The notes: a model not told the origin generated them from the sequence alone. 64,000 nucleotides of DNA from Bacteroidota bacterium (GCA_016717325.1 JADKFV010000051.1:46848-110847), one strand, 5' to 3'; counted from the stretch's first letter, positions 19,876 to 29,455 are shown. A program made the numbers and translations.

Positions 19876-22800
19876 CTATGTTTCATTCTCCTTAAAAAAA
19901 TCATGTGTCGTACCGGAACGATGATGTGCCTGCATTTGTTGGATAATGGCCGATGCGCGCTGGCCGTGGTATAATATTTTTTCGAGATTCCCGTTCAACA
20001 AAATCATTGCCTCCTGCTTTTCTTGCTCTGTAGCGTTTTCATTTAATACATCTTCCATCAGTTGTTTTGAAAGCGCTGAAAAATTATTTACAAAGTTCAT
20101 CGGGTTTTGAATTTCATGTGACATACGCTTAGCCATTGTTCCGAAGGCGGCCATCTTTTCAGATTGTAACAGTTGCTCTTGTGTCGATTTCAGGTTTTCC
20201 ATAGTCAGTAAAAGTTCCTGGTTTTTTTTCTCTACTTCATCATTTTTTTTCCTTAACTCTATGGTAGCTTTGCTTACTTCCGATTGCAGCATTTTTTGAT
20301 TCATCCGCAACGCATGAGTGCGGTATCGGTAATATGCGATTATAATTCCTATTGCAATTAGTACAAATAGCGTTCTTGCCCAGTTTGTTTTCCACCAAGG
20401 CGGAGTAATTGTAATCTGAAGTTGCGCTCCTGTTTCATTCCAGACTCCATCGCTGTTACATGCTTTTACTTTGAATGTGTAATCTCCCGGCTCCAATTTT
20501 GGATAGCTTACAAACCTTCGTGTGTCGCTGTAAATCCAGTCATGGTCAATTCCTTCAAGCTTGTAGGCGTAATGGTTTTCCTGGTTATGGAAATAACTCA
20601 ACATGACAAATTCAAAAGCAAGATTATTTTCGTTGTAATTTAGCTTGATGATATTATCTCCAAATGGTGTTTCCCTGTCAAAAACTTTAACGGATGTTAT
20701 GGCCACAGCCGGAGGTTTAGATTTTTTGTCTCCAATCTTGTGCGGGTCAATGATGTTGTAACCTGCAACTCCTCCAAAAAGCAGTGTGCCATCTTTTAAC
20801 TTTATAGCAGCATTCGTATTATATTCATAATTCTGTATGCCGTCTTTCTCAATAAAATTTTTGCACGAATAATCCAATGGGTTAAACCTGCACAAGCCTT
20901 GGTTGGTACCCATCCACAGCATGCCGTTATTGTCACAAACCAATGTATAGATTTGGTCATCAGCCAGCCCGTTTTCTGTTGTGAAGTGTGTGAAATTATC
21001 CTGCTCTTTGTCGTACCGGTTCAACCCGCCACCATTTGTGCCTATCCAAAGTGTTCCTTTCTTATCAAGGCATAAGCTCCTTACATTGCTGTTGTGAATA
21101 CTGTTTTTATTTCCGGGAATATTGTAATACCGTTTCCATTTTTTTGTCTGCTCATTGTACCTGCACAATCCGTTTTCAGTGCCTGCCCAAATTGTGCCTT
21201 GAGCATCTTCAGTAACAACAAAAGCCATTACCGGAAGAAGCGAAGAGGAATCTTTCTCATCAAAGAAATTATACTCAAACTTTGTGGCATTGATATTTTC
21301 AAGATTCAGTGCATTGCAATCAACCATGCAAACGCCTGCATTCTGACTTGATATCCACATCCTGTTTTTACTATCACAATAGAGATTTCTGAAGCATCCG
21401 TCTTTATCGATGTCCCATATAGGTCGGGGCCTGCTAAGTGGGAATACATGGTTCAGCTTTACATTATAAATAAATAGTTCACCAATCCAGGTTCCAATCC
21501 ATAAATTACCTGCATGGTCTTTAGCAAGTGATCCAAAAGACGCATTGGAGCCCTCGGCATTATTATCATTATTGTTCCTATATTTTAAAGGGACGAGAGA
21601 TGTTTGATTGCTGAACTGTTGTGTTTGTTTTGAATAACTGAACAATCCATCGAGGGTGGCAATCCAATAACCATCATCCGTTTCTAAAAAGCCACGGATG
21701 TTTTCGCTAAAGCCGCCCTGTACCGAGGCACTTGATTTTTTGGTTTTTGCAGGAACGGCAATTTCGAAAAGAGCTGTTATCGGCTCCATTTTTATTAAAC
21801 CATGCCCTATACATCCTGCCCATACCACTCCGTTTTCGTCAGTTAATAGGTTATAAATAAGATTGTTTGGCAGGCTGTTTATATTTCCGGGTTCATGAAT
21901 ATATTGTTCAGATTCACCAGTTAACAAGTTGTAGTGTATCAAACCCATGGAATTTGTTCCCATCCAAATGCCACCATTATTATCTTTCACAATAGCATAT
22001 ATACCCCTGTCATTCAATTCCTCTTCAGGGATTTTTTTATTCACATAAACCAGTTTCTCTTCTCCTGTGCGGATGTTGAATATGTTGAGATAGCCTGATT
22101 TAGAGCCAATAACTACAAGTGTATCGTTATAAGTAAGATAGGGACTGAACTCATAATTAAAATTTCTGGTGCGCTTTAAATCAAGATGCCAAACAAAGGA
22201 TTTTGCAGTGGAATCAAAACGATATAAACTATTTGAAGTAAAGAGATAATAATTATTTCCGGTAAAAATCACTTCCAAAATAGAAGAACTGTCTTCCATT
22301 CCCATGCGGTTCAGGATTTTTGTTTTCGAAAACACTTTCGATTGATAGTCGAAGTAAAGCAAGCTGTCTTTTGAAACAGAATTATAAAGTACAACACAAT
22401 TATTGGTGGATGGAATCATTCTCCATTGATAGCTTATGTGATGGGGAAGTGCAAATCGCTCAGAGCCGTTTTTGCTTATTCTGAAAAGAGCAAATTTGCT
22501 TGCTAACCAATAACAATCCTTAACGCCTTCTGATTTGGCAATGCGAAATATTTTTATGCTGTCACCGCAAGGCAGGCGCGAAGTAAACGATTGGGATGCC
22601 GGGTTGAATAAGCAGTAGCCATGTTCTGTTCCAAAATAAATATCCCCGTATTCCGGCAATATTCCATTCCATAAAAAATAACCTTTTGGTAAGCTTGTGC
22701 TATCATCGGGATTGTGACGAAATGTTTTGAAGTTATAACCGTCAAACCGCGAAACACCTCCTTCGCTTGTAATCCAGATAAAACCGGTTGTATCTTTATA

Positions 22801-22929
22801 AATGCCACGGATAGCGCCAAAAGGCAGCCCTTGTTCCTGGGCGTAATTGGTAATGGTGTATTGCTTCTGCGCAAAGCAAGTATGTTTTAACAAGCTCAAC
22901 ACAACAATCAGCATAAAGAATTTTTTCAT
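19876..22929 (-). CDS. Two-component propeller sensor kinase, truncated before the ATPase domain
   Basis: 1017 aa. Signal peptide, then a long series of two-component propeller repeats (FIWITSEGGVSRFDGYNFK, GIWMGTNSMGLIHYN, LWIGTNGGGLNRYD, LWMGTNQGLCRFNP), a Y_Y_Y domain (YAYKLEGIDHDWIYSD...LEPGDYTFKVKACN), one transmembrane helix (TLFVLIAIGIIIAYYRY), a coiled coil, and a HisKA box SHEIQNPMNFVNNF with His938. After this only about 80 residues remain, ending HHRSGTTHDFFKENET. The HATPase_c domain is missing. The stop is 155 bp from the attC-like core at 19714, so the gene may be cut at the edge of the array. As it stands it could not phosphorylate itself. Confidence 0.85.
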   Translation of the reverse strand: MKKFFMLIVVLSLLKHTCFAQKQYTITNYAQEQGLPFGAIRGIYKDTTGFIWITSEGGVSRFDGYNFKTFRHNPDDSTSLPKGYFLWNGILPEYGDIYFGTEHGYCLFNPASQSFTSRLPCGDSIKIFRIAKSEGVKDCYWLASKFALFRISKNGSERFALPHHISYQWRMIPSTNNCVVLYNSVSKDSLLYFDYQSKVFSKTKILNRMGMEDSSSILEVIFTGNNYYLFTSNSLYRFDSTAKSFVWHLDLKRTRNFNYEFSPYLTYNDTLVVIGSKSGYLNIFNIRTGEEKLVYVNKKIPEEELNDRGIYAIVKDNNGGIWMGTNSMGLIHYNLLTGESEQYIHEPGNINSLPNNLIYNLLTDENGVVWAGCIGHGLIKMEPITALFEIAVPAKTKKSSASVQGGFSENIRGFLETDDGYWIATLDGLFSYSKQTQQFSNQTSLVPLKYRNNNDNNAEGSNASFGSLAKDHAGNLWIGTWIGELFIYNVKLNHVFPLSRPRPIWDIDKDGCFRNLYCDSKNRMWISSQNAGVCMVDCNALNLENINATKFEYNFFDEKDSSSLLPVMAFVVTEDAQGTIWAGTENGLCRYNEQTKKWKRYYNIPGNKNSIHNSNVRSLCLDKKGTLWIGTNGGGLNRYDKEQDNFTHFTTENGLADDQIYTLVCDNNGMLWMGTNQGLCRFNPLDYSCKNFIEKDGIQNYEYNTNAAIKLKDGTLLFGGVAGYNIIDPHKIGDKKSKPPAVAITSVKVFDRETPFGDNIIKLNYNENNLAFEFVMLSYFHNQENHYAYKLEGIDHDWIYSDTRRFVSYPKLEPGDYTFKVKACNSDGVWNETGAQLQITITPPWWKTNWARTLFVLIAIGIIIAYYRYRTHALRMNQKMLQSEVSKATIELRKKNDEVEKKNQELLLTMENLKSTQEQLLQSEKMAAFGTMAKRMSHEIQNPMNFVNNFSALSKQLMEDVLNENATEQEKQEAMILLNGNLEKILYHGQRASAIIQQMQAHHRSGTTHDFFKENET

Positions 22930-24057
22930 CGTATATGTATGATGTTAACTATACTGCTTAATAGGAGCATTAGAATTACTTTTAACGGAAGGGAGAGAAA
23001 AAACCAAATTTTCTACAACCGTACTTTAATAGGATTTGGTAAAAGTAAAAATTAGATCGACAATGTTGAAACACTAAAGTAAAAAAAAATTTATACATGA
23101 AAAAATTGTGTGGGAATGATGTGAATCGTATATGGTGATAGTTAGTAATATGAATTTTAAAAAGAAAAGCACAACAACACGAAATCGAAATAATCAACAC
23201 AAGAACTGTAACACCTTTGTGAAATATTAATGTTTGCGGTAACACCTTAGCGGGTTTCGTAAAGCATAACAACATTGTCTGTCCTGTTGGCTCAACGAAA
23301 ACTTAGATGTTTGTCAGTCCTTGTTCTTTTAATTTAAAATCTTTTGTAACCATTGCCCAAATGCATATCCGTTTCGCCATAATGCTATTACCAATGTAAC
23401 CGCTATTAGTGGAACTAAAATTTTGAAGTAGTTTGATTTGAAAAATTCTTCTTTTGTCATAATTCTATTTGCTATTTAGTATCATTCATTTTATAAAGTT
23501 TATAACCCGCTTCCTGCAATTACTTTCCAGGAAATATTATGCAATTTCCATTTTGTAAATATCTAAAGTTTCGATCAATATTTTTGTAAGCATATTATGC
23601 TTTTAACAAAATGATAACCACAATAGTCGAAATATTTTCAATTGTCTTTTTTGTTCAGTCGCGTATCTAAAATTCGTAAACTGTAACAATACCAGTATGG
23701 TAATTTTCAATATCAATTTCTTTGGTAATTGTCTACGCATTCGAATATTAAAAAAGGAATTATTTTGTTGCAGTACATCGATAACTTTGATGTCACCAGT
23801 TTACAATGCCTGAGAAATTATTCTTTGGCATTCAATTATCTATTTGACTTGAGAAATATTTTATGAAGTCAATTAGTTTTTTGACGGAAGTGTCATCTGT
23901 AACAATGACCGCTAATCGTTTATAGATTTATTATGGCCGGGCTTTTCACCACAAAAGTTAATGAGAAGAACCAATGTTTGATTAACCGCAACCGGGTGTG
24001 CAATCCAGTGAACCGACACTTAAGCAAACCACTTTTAGATGCTGGTATTTAGCATTT
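22930..24057 (-). other. Long spacer with motif copy and attC-like right arm
   Basis: TCGTATATGGTGATAGTTA at 23126-23144 is a full motif copy. At 23935-24000 GGGCTTTTCACCACAAAAGT, then GAGAAGAACCAATGTTTGAT and TAACCGC match the loop of the attC-like site at 53.05-53.12 kb, ending at AACCGACACTTAAGCAAACC. So 23935-24057 is probably the attC of the cassette to the right. A 43-codon frame is at 23329-23460. The rest (23461-23934) shows no gene. Confidence 0.45.
23329..23460 (-). CDS. Possible 43-aa single-pass membrane protein
   Basis: ATG at 23458-23460, stop at 23329-23331. The product begins MTKEEFFKSNYFKI and has one hydrophobic segment (ILVPLIAVTLVIALW) and a short amphipathic tail ending GQWLQKILN. 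Charge pattern and length fit a real small membrane protein. No family recognised. It lies in an otherwise gene-free spacer, so it may be a short cassette gene. Confidence 0.4.
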   Translation of the reverse strand: MTKEEFFKSNYFKILVPLIAVTLVIALWRNGYAFGQWLQKILN

Positions 24058-24780
24058 TTAGTTATCCTTGAGTTCGTTGTCTGTCTCTGATTTTGATGTC
24101 AATTTTCGGAATAGTTCATAATAAAAACCGACTACCAGAAAGTCACGTCCTGTTTCATCATTTATTTTATAGTCGAACTGGTGTAAATAACCAATTTGTA
24201 AAGTTGTTGCTTTGGAGGGTTTATAATTGAATGCAAATAATAACCTGTTTCTTTCAAAATAGGGTTCTTTGTCGGTAAAAAACAATTCATTGCTTGCGCT
24301 AATTTGGTATGGTTTGTATTCATTTCGTTCTTTTCCAAATGGGTAAGAAACACCAAGCCTGTAGCGAAAACGATCGCGGTAGCCATTGCTTGTCCACCGC
24401 AATTCTGCTCTGTATCTTTGTTCTATTTTTATTTTACCAATCGATTGAAATATAACAACCTGTGGCCACAATCTAAATTCATTATTGTTTTTTGGTAAGA
24501 CAAAATTTCCACCTTCTTTGTAAGTTTGGTAACTACCCGCACCTAATGTCAGTTGTGCGTTCTTGTGAACTTTGTAGTTGATGCCGCCTTTGTATTCGTA
24601 ATAGTGAAAGTTGCTGTAAAATTTTAATGAACGCAATTGTGCTTCGCCAAAAACGCTCCATTTGTTGCTATAATTATATTTAAAATTTAAAATGTTCCAA
24701 CTACCAATGTCAAAAGCCTGAGAAGATAAAGTATTAATTGAAATCAATAAAGCTAAAGCAGTTGAATACAGTTTTTTCAT
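24058..24780 (-). CDS. DUF2490 outer-membrane beta-barrel protein
   Basis: 240 aa with signal peptide (MKKLYSTALALLISINTLSS). DUF2490 pattern: FDIGSWNILNFKYNYSNKWS, VFGEAQLRSLKFYSNFHYYE, LGAGSYQTYKEGG, IKIEQRYRAELRW and YRDRFRYRLGVSYPFG, then alternating strands to LRNFYYEL-like end. It is predicted to be a small beta-barrel of unknown role. Start codon abuts the stop of the MscS-like gene (24781), so it is translationally coupled as the last gene of a four-gene operon. A decayed paralogue is at 31659-32380 and a second DUF2490 at 27199. Confidence 0.85.
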   Translation of the reverse strand: MKKLYSTALALLISINTLSSQAFDIGSWNILNFKYNYSNKWSVFGEAQLRSLKFYSNFHYYEYKGGINYKVHKNAQLTLGAGSYQTYKEGGNFVLPKNNNEFRLWPQVVIFQSIGKIKIEQRYRAELRWTSNGYRDRFRYRLGVSYPFGKERNEYKPYQISASNELFFTDKEPYFERNRLLFAFNYKPSKATTLQIGYLHQFDYKINDETGRDFLVVGFYYELFRKLTSKSETDNELKDN

Positions 24781-25293
24781 TTAACTATTGGTTTTCTTTT
24801 CATTGTCTTTTACAGAAAATGATCTGTCAAAAAAATGAGAATTCGGTATGGTAATTATTTCATTGTTGGAAGTTTTAATGTGAACAAAAAAGTAATTCAT
24901 TTCAGTTACTTCCCCTTCATAGTGATAGTCTTTGTGAAGCACTTTTATATAGTCTCCCAATTTTACAGGATGATTAAAAAAAATCAGTATGCTCGAGGTG
25001 ATATTTGAAAGCAACGACCATTGAGCAAAAAGTGCAATACGCAAAGCTGTTAATATTGTGCTTGCAAATAGTGCTATTTCATTTTGCCTAAAACCCCAAA
25101 TACCTGTTAGCAGTATTATCGCTGTTATTGTTGTAAATAACTGAACGGCTCTAATGGTCATTTTTCTCCGCCCTCTTTCAAATTGAGTTCTTTTGAGTGC
25201 ATTATTTATAACCGATTTGACTATGAAATATGAAATAATATAAGCTCCAAATACCAGAAGGGTTTCAATAATTTGAATGTTGAAGGCTTCCAT
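24781..25293 (-). CDS. Small MscS-family mechanosensitive channel-like protein
   Basis: 170 aa. Three hydrophobic segments, a pore-helix-like part (ALRIALFAQWSLLSNITSSI) and the start of the MscS beta domain: FFNHPVKLGDYIKVLH, YEGEVTEMNYFFVHIKTSNN and EIITIPNSHFFD. It is shorter than classic MscS and lacks the large C-terminal cage, like other minimal MscS proteins. 3 bp after the Fic gene and directly before DUF2490, which implies one transcript. Probable role: inner-membrane tension or ion release. A decayed paralogue is at 32381-32898. Confidence 0.85.
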   Translation of the reverse strand: MEAFNIQIIETLLVFGAYIISYFIVKSVINNALKRTQFERGRRKMTIRAVQLFTTITAIILLTGIWGFRQNEIALFASTILTALRIALFAQWSLLSNITSSILIFFNHPVKLGDYIKVLHKDYHYEGEVTEMNYFFVHIKTSNNEIITIPNSHFFDRSFSVKDNEKKTNS

Positions 25294-25296
25294 TGT

Positions 25297-26097
25297 CTAT
25301 ATTTTATTGATGAGATTCTTTTCCCGGTTTTTACCAATGAGGTTAATACTTTCGTAAAGTAGCGTAGCATTAACAAGCAAGCGGTCAAGTTCTTGTTCAA
25401 AAAACGTTGAAGTGTAATTGTTCCATTGATTTGGTTGGTTCATAAGCTCTTTAAAACTGTTTGCCAGCGTACTAATATATTCCTTTTTTTGAGGTGCATC
25501 ATTGATAAATATTGGAGGATACAAATCATACATCAACATCCAATTTTTTGCAACCCTCGTTACGCGTCCGTTTCCATCCACAAAGGGATGTATTCTAATT
25601 AGCTCATGATGGAAATATATGGCTTTAATAATGGGGTTTGAAACCGATTGCATTTTGTAAAATAATTCAGAAACCAATTGAGGAACTTTTTTCGGTTCGG
25701 GACAAATATGCGCGCCTATCTGAACAAGAGTTTGCCTGTATCTATTTGGATGAATGGCATTAGTTTCGGGAGAAACCAAACGCAGAAGTTGAAACAATTG
25801 AATTTCTTTTTCAAAATTGTTGTGCAAAATAATTTCCTCAATTACAAAGTCAAGCGATACTTTCAGGTTTAGCAAATACTCCTTAGCTTCTTCTTCGTTT
25901 TGAGCCTCCATTTGAGCATTTTTAATACCAACAAGGTCTTTTAGATTGTGCATTCCATCCAAATAAATGTCCAAAAGGTCATCGTCAAGGTGATGCCGGC
26001 TATAAATAATCAGTCTATAAATTGACTTAATCACATTGTCAATTTTAGCTATCTTTTTTTCATTTATTTGAATAATTTCTACCGGTAGCAGTTCCAT
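25297..26097 (-). CDS. Fic-domain protein (AMP-transferase family)
   Basis: 266 aa. Fic motif HPFVDGNGRVTR at residues 170-181, preceded by HHELIRI, with the conserved His170, Asn176 and Arg178. An N-terminal helical domain (about 1-110) includes the Fic-N-like part. Family role: transfers AMP or another nucleotide to target proteins. I do not see a clear S/TxxxE(G/N) inhibitory helix. The gene is 1 bp after the TerC gene and 3 bp before the MscS-like gene, an unusual position for Fic proteins, which suggests that it modifies or regulates one of these membrane proteins. Confidence 0.88.
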   Translation of the reverse strand: MELLPVEIIQINEKKIAKIDNVIKSIYRLIIYSRHHLDDDLLDIYLDGMHNLKDLVGIKNAQMEAQNEEEAKEYLLNLKVSLDFVIEEIILHNNFEKEIQLFQLLRLVSPETNAIHPNRYRQTLVQIGAHICPEPKKVPQLVSELFYKMQSVSNPIIKAIYFHHELIRIHPFVDGNGRVTRVAKNWMLMYDLYPPIFINDAPQKKEYISTLANSFKELMNQPNQWNNYTSTFFEQELDRLLVNATLLYESINLIGKNREKNLINKI

Positions 26098-26098
26098 C

Positions 26099-26791
26099 TC
26101 ACCTTTGTTTAACTGTTTTCATTTGTATTACATCCACTAAAAAAGCGAATGCCATTGAGAAATAGATGTAACCTTTTGGAATTACAAAGTGAAAGCCTTC
26201 TGCCAAAAGCGAAACACCAATCATCATTAAAAAACATAATGCTAATATTTTAAACGAAGGATGTTTTCTTATAAACTCACTAATTGGTTTTGAGGCAAAT
26301 AGCATTATAATAACCGTTACAATTACTGCTGTGTACATTACCCAAAGTTCCTGTACCATTCCAACGGCAGTAATAATAGAGTCGATGGAGAAAACTAAAT
26401 CTAATATGATTACTTCTGTAAGTAATCTTTTAAAACTGCTGTTCTGTGGAACGATAGGTGTGTCTTCATTGGCAATTTCAGTTTTATGATAAATTTCTTT
26501 TGTGCTTTTATAAATTAAGAATAGTCCACCAATAATTAGTATTAAGCCTTTGCCTGAAAAGTCAATATCAAAAAGCCTAAATAGGGTTTGGTCGAGTTTT
26601 AAAATCCATGCAATAAAAGCCAGAAGACATAAACGCATTACCATAGCCAAACTTATTCCCCATAAGCGAAGTTTATTTCTTTGGTTATCGGGCAGCTTGT
26701 CGGCCAAAATTGAAATGAAAATAATATTGTCGACACCAAGAATTACTTCAAGAGCAATTAAGGAGAGTAAAGGAATAATTGATTCTGTCAT
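26099..26791 (-). CDS. TerC-family integral membrane protein
   Basis: 230 aa with about seven transmembrane segments. TerC signature residues are present: LEVILGVDNIIFISILADKL near the N-terminus and VIILDLVFSIDSIITAVGMV in the second half, each with the membrane-buried Asp (GVDN and SID) proposed to bind metal. Family role: manganese or metal efflux, tellurite resistance. First gene of the TerC-Fic-MscS-DUF2490 operon. The leader contains the junction to an IS-derived remnant 45 bp upstream. Confidence 0.88.
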   Translation of the reverse strand: MTESIIPLLSLIALEVILGVDNIIFISILADKLPDNQRNKLRLWGISLAMVMRLCLLAFIAWILKLDQTLFRLFDIDFSGKGLILIIGGLFLIYKSTKEIYHKTEIANEDTPIVPQNSSFKRLLTEVIILDLVFSIDSIITAVGMVQELWVMYTAVIVTVIIMLFASKPISEFIRKHPSFKILALCFLMMIGVSLLAEGFHFVIPKGYIYFSMAFAFLVDVIQMKTVKQR

Positions 26792-26836
26792 ATTAGTTAT
26801 TGTGTCTGTTTATTTGTTACTGTGTCGTTCGTTGCC

Positions 26837-27191
26837 CTGGCCAGTGACGGCATCCTGTGAAAAAAAACATATCCTCAAAAGCTGCACGTTAATAACACGC
26901 GGTAAAAATAAAAATTAATTAGATGGTAGTGGAATTTTATTGCATCATTTAAATTATTAATCCCTCAAAGATAAATATCAATTGTTTGTAATATCTTAAT
27001 TCGTATATGGTAATAGTTAATAGAAAACATTTAAAAACGTACAACCCATGGAATCAAAATTACTAACCCAACCATCACCATAACCCAATAGCAAAATACA
27101 GAACGTTGCTGCCACTCCTTTAACCGGTTTTGTAAAGCATTGTTATCATTGCTATCCTTACTTATGCTACCAAGCCTTAGCCGTTAGCGGC
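26837..27191 (-). other. attC-like spacer with IS-derived remnant
   Basis: Starts with GGCCAGTGAC then GGCATCCTGTGAAAAAAA, a match to the left end of the IS copies, then CTGCACGTTAATAACACGCG and GGTAAAAATAAAAATTA. It ends with the motif TCGTATATGGTAATAGTTA (27001-27019). The transposase is missing, so this is a roughly 175-bp deletion derivative. To its right TTTGTAAAGCATTGTTATC and the core GTTAGCGGC (27183-27191) lie just past the stop of the gene at 27199. Confidence 0.5.
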
Positions 27192-27198
27192 AGGTTTA

Positions 27199-27975
27199 CT
27201 ATTTTGTTTGTTTCGTCATGCTAATATTAAAATTTGCATTAACTATTAATCCATTATTATATTGGAAAACATTTTGTCCTGTTATTTGTCGGCCAAATTG
27301 AAGCGTTTGGTTTAAGTATCCGGCTTCAATTCTGACATTTTTATTGAAGCGAAAACCCAATAATACTCCTATCCTGTTTTGGTCAAAAATATTTGCATTT
27401 ACATTTTTTCCAAAGCCAATAAATAGTTCATCATAAACAGCCACATAAGGTGTTTTGTCCGTTATTTCTCTGCCTTTTAACGGAACCTGAAACCTACACA
27501 TATACCTTACTCTGTTTAAAAGAGGGAATTCATCCTCCGTTGTTTCATTAAGTGAACTATATTTTCCAACAAACCTTTGTTCTAACATAAACCTGTGTGA
27601 GAAATCTACTATTCCTTCTTTGTGAGATAATTGAACCATTTGAAAAATTCTATGTTCTGTAAAATCTCTTCCAAAACCATTGATTGGGTAATCGCCATAA
27701 GGATAGGTTTCTATCCAGCCATAACCCACTCTAAATAATACTCTTGGGTTCAAATTATAGTTTATACCTACTCGTAAAAGGCTTTGTTGCCAATTCGTAA
27801 TTATGTTATCTCTGCGCCATTGATATTCGGTGTGGATGCCAAATTTTTCTGATACTTTGAATGTTCCAAAATAATTGAACCACCCAATTTTATTGTTCGT
27901 ATTTAAACGATTATTTTGCCCTAAAGCAGTTGCGATATAAGTTATAAAAATAGAAATGAGAATTATTTTTTTCAT
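27199..27975 (-). CDS. DUF2490 outer-membrane beta-barrel protein
   Basis: 258 aa, signal peptide (MKKIILISIFITYIATALG). Same family as 24058-24780: KIGWFNYFGTFKVSEKFGIH, TEYQWRRDNIITNWQQSLLR, VGINYNLNPRVLFRVGYGW, then EHRIFQMVQLSH and FMLEQRFVG. It is only distantly similar to that protein. Start overlaps the stop of the LRR gene by one base (27975), so the two are coupled. Likely a small barrel in the outer membrane. Confidence 0.83.
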   Translation of the reverse strand: MKKIILISIFITYIATALGQNNRLNTNNKIGWFNYFGTFKVSEKFGIHTEYQWRRDNIITNWQQSLLRVGINYNLNPRVLFRVGYGWIETYPYGDYPINGFGRDFTEHRIFQMVQLSHKEGIVDFSHRFMLEQRFVGKYSSLNETTEDEFPLLNRVRYMCRFQVPLKGREITDKTPYVAVYDELFIGFGKNVNANIFDQNRIGVLLGFRFNKNVRIEAGYLNQTLQFGRQITGQNVFQYNNGLIVNANFNISMTKQTK

Positions 27976-28637
27976 TAGAAATTGATTTTCATTCCTAAAC
28001 CCTGTTGTGGCATATTTGGATTGATAAGCCTAAATTTATTGTCGTGCAAATCTAAATATTTTAAATTCTTTAAGCCTACTACCTCAAGTGGCGTTTGTTT
28101 GAATTTGTTATTATTTAAATACAATTTTTCCAAATGACTAAAGCTTAATAAACTTTGCGGCATACTTTTTAAATTATCGTTTTCAAGGTGCAAGATTCTG
28201 AGGTTGGGCAATTTTGAAATTATCATAAGGCTCGTGTTAAAATCTATTTTCTTTTCATCGTTCAGGAATAGTTCTGTTAAGTTCTCTAAATTTGAAAATG
28301 ATGGAGGCAACACTTGAAAATCGTTACCACTTAAATCGAGTACACTTAGTTTTTTCAGATTACCCAATCCCAAAGGTATGACTTTTAAATGATCGTTTTT
28401 AAGGCTAAGGTATTCTAAATTTATAAATTTCATCCAAATGCTATCGGAAGGCATTTTGAAATTTTGATTACTCAGGTTTAACCTGAAAACATTCTCAGGT
28501 TCTTTTAGTGCTTCTTCTAAATTTGAATACTCCTTTTTTATCATAGATGAATCCAAAGTGACTTGAGCATTCACTTTGGATGCAGATAAAATAAGAAATG
28601 CCAAAATTACTGTACTTTGTATAGGTATGTATTTCAT
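27975..28637 (-). CDS. Exported leucine-rich repeat protein
   Basis: 220 aa with signal peptide (ILAFLILSASKVNA). Six or so LRRs of the bacterial type: LEYLSLKNDHLKVIPLGL, KLSVLDLSGNDFQVLPPSF, LTELFLND, LRILHLENDNLKSMP, LEKLYLNNNKFKQTP, LKYLDLHDNKF. It ends NMPQQGLGMKINF. Probable protein-protein binding in the periplasm or at the surface. Coupled to the DUF2490 gene. The C-terminus of a paralogue survives at 32933-33107. Confidence 0.82.
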   Translation of the reverse strand: MKYIPIQSTVILAFLILSASKVNAQVTLDSSMIKKEYSNLEEALKEPENVFRLNLSNQNFKMPSDSIWMKFINLEYLSLKNDHLKVIPLGLGNLKKLSVLDLSGNDFQVLPPSFSNLENLTELFLNDEKKIDFNTSLMIISKLPNLRILHLENDNLKSMPQSLLSFSHLEKLYLNNNKFKQTPLEVVGLKNLKYLDLHDNKFRLINPNMPQQGLGMKINF

Positions 28638-28724
28638 TTGTATATGATGTTGATAGATTTTAAAATTGAAAAAATCTCCTGCTACAACTGTTTTTAAATG
28701 TAGCAGGAGGTTTGTTAGAGGAAA

Positions 28725-29393
28725 TTATTTAGTCGGTGGCGAGAAAGGAAGTGCAGATTTGTGAACAATAATCCTTAGTTTACCATCTTTACCTTTCTTG
28801 AAAACCCAGGTTTTATCTACCATTACTTCTTTTCCGTCTTTGCCTGTAACCCATACATTTCCCATTGTAATGGCGATAGAACCGTAAATCTGTACGCCTT
28901 CGTTTTTGTCACCAGCATTGTCGAACCGTGCTTTAACCCAGGGTGTTAATGCAAAACCTTTATCATTTGGATAATCAGGATCGCCACCTATAAAGTATGC
29001 CAGGGCTCCTTTTTTATCGTTTCTAAAAGTTTGGTCGCCATATGCTAATGTTGGTTTGAAAAACACTTTACCATTGTCGTAATTGTAAGCAGAAGAAAGC
29101 ACTTCACTTGCAAAGGTCTTGTAATCGCCACCCTCTTCTTTCAATTTTCCGATTTTTACCAAAGCGTCACACCAAGCTTGTTGGGCTGCATTTACTTCGT
29201 CATAAGTAATAACAGTTTGAGCACCTTCTTCCACATACACTAAACCCAAATCGTCAATTACTTTTTTTACTTGTTCGCTAGTTTGTGATACAATTTTGTC
29301 CGTTTGTTCTTTTGCTTGTTGCTGGGCTTGGTCGCAAGAGGACATAAAACTTGCTGTCAAAAGCACAACGAAAATCATTTTAATTCTGTTCAT
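28725..29393 (-). CDS. Lipoprotein with SnoaL/NTF2-like C-terminal domain (tentative)
   Basis: 222 aa. Lipobox ASFMSSC with Cys20, then a charged helix (QAQQQAKEQTDKIVSQTSEQ), and a globular part from about residue 60: VNAAQQAWCDALVKIGK, SAYNYDNGKVFFKPTLAYGD, QTFRNDKKGALAYFIGG, IAITMGNVWVTGKDGKEVMV, DKTWVFKKGKDGKLRIIVHK. The ending is NTF2/SnoaL-like (strand, strand, IIVHKSALPF). No catalytic role can be assigned. Same direction as the LRR gene, 87 bp upstream of it. Confidence 0.7.
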   Translation of the reverse strand: MNRIKMIFVVLLTASFMSSCDQAQQQAKEQTDKIVSQTSEQVKKVIDDLGLVYVEEGAQTVITYDEVNAAQQAWCDALVKIGKLKEEGGDYKTFASEVLSSAYNYDNGKVFFKPTLAYGDQTFRNDKKGALAYFIGGDPDYPNDKGFALTPWVKARFDNAGDKNEGVQIYGSIAITMGNVWVTGKDGKEVMVDKTWVFKKGKDGKLRIIVHKSALPFSPPTK

Positions 29394-29455
29394 TTTTTTG
29401 TTTTTTTTTGCCTACTTCTTGTACCGGTGTTCGGCTTGTCCGTTTTGTTTCATAC

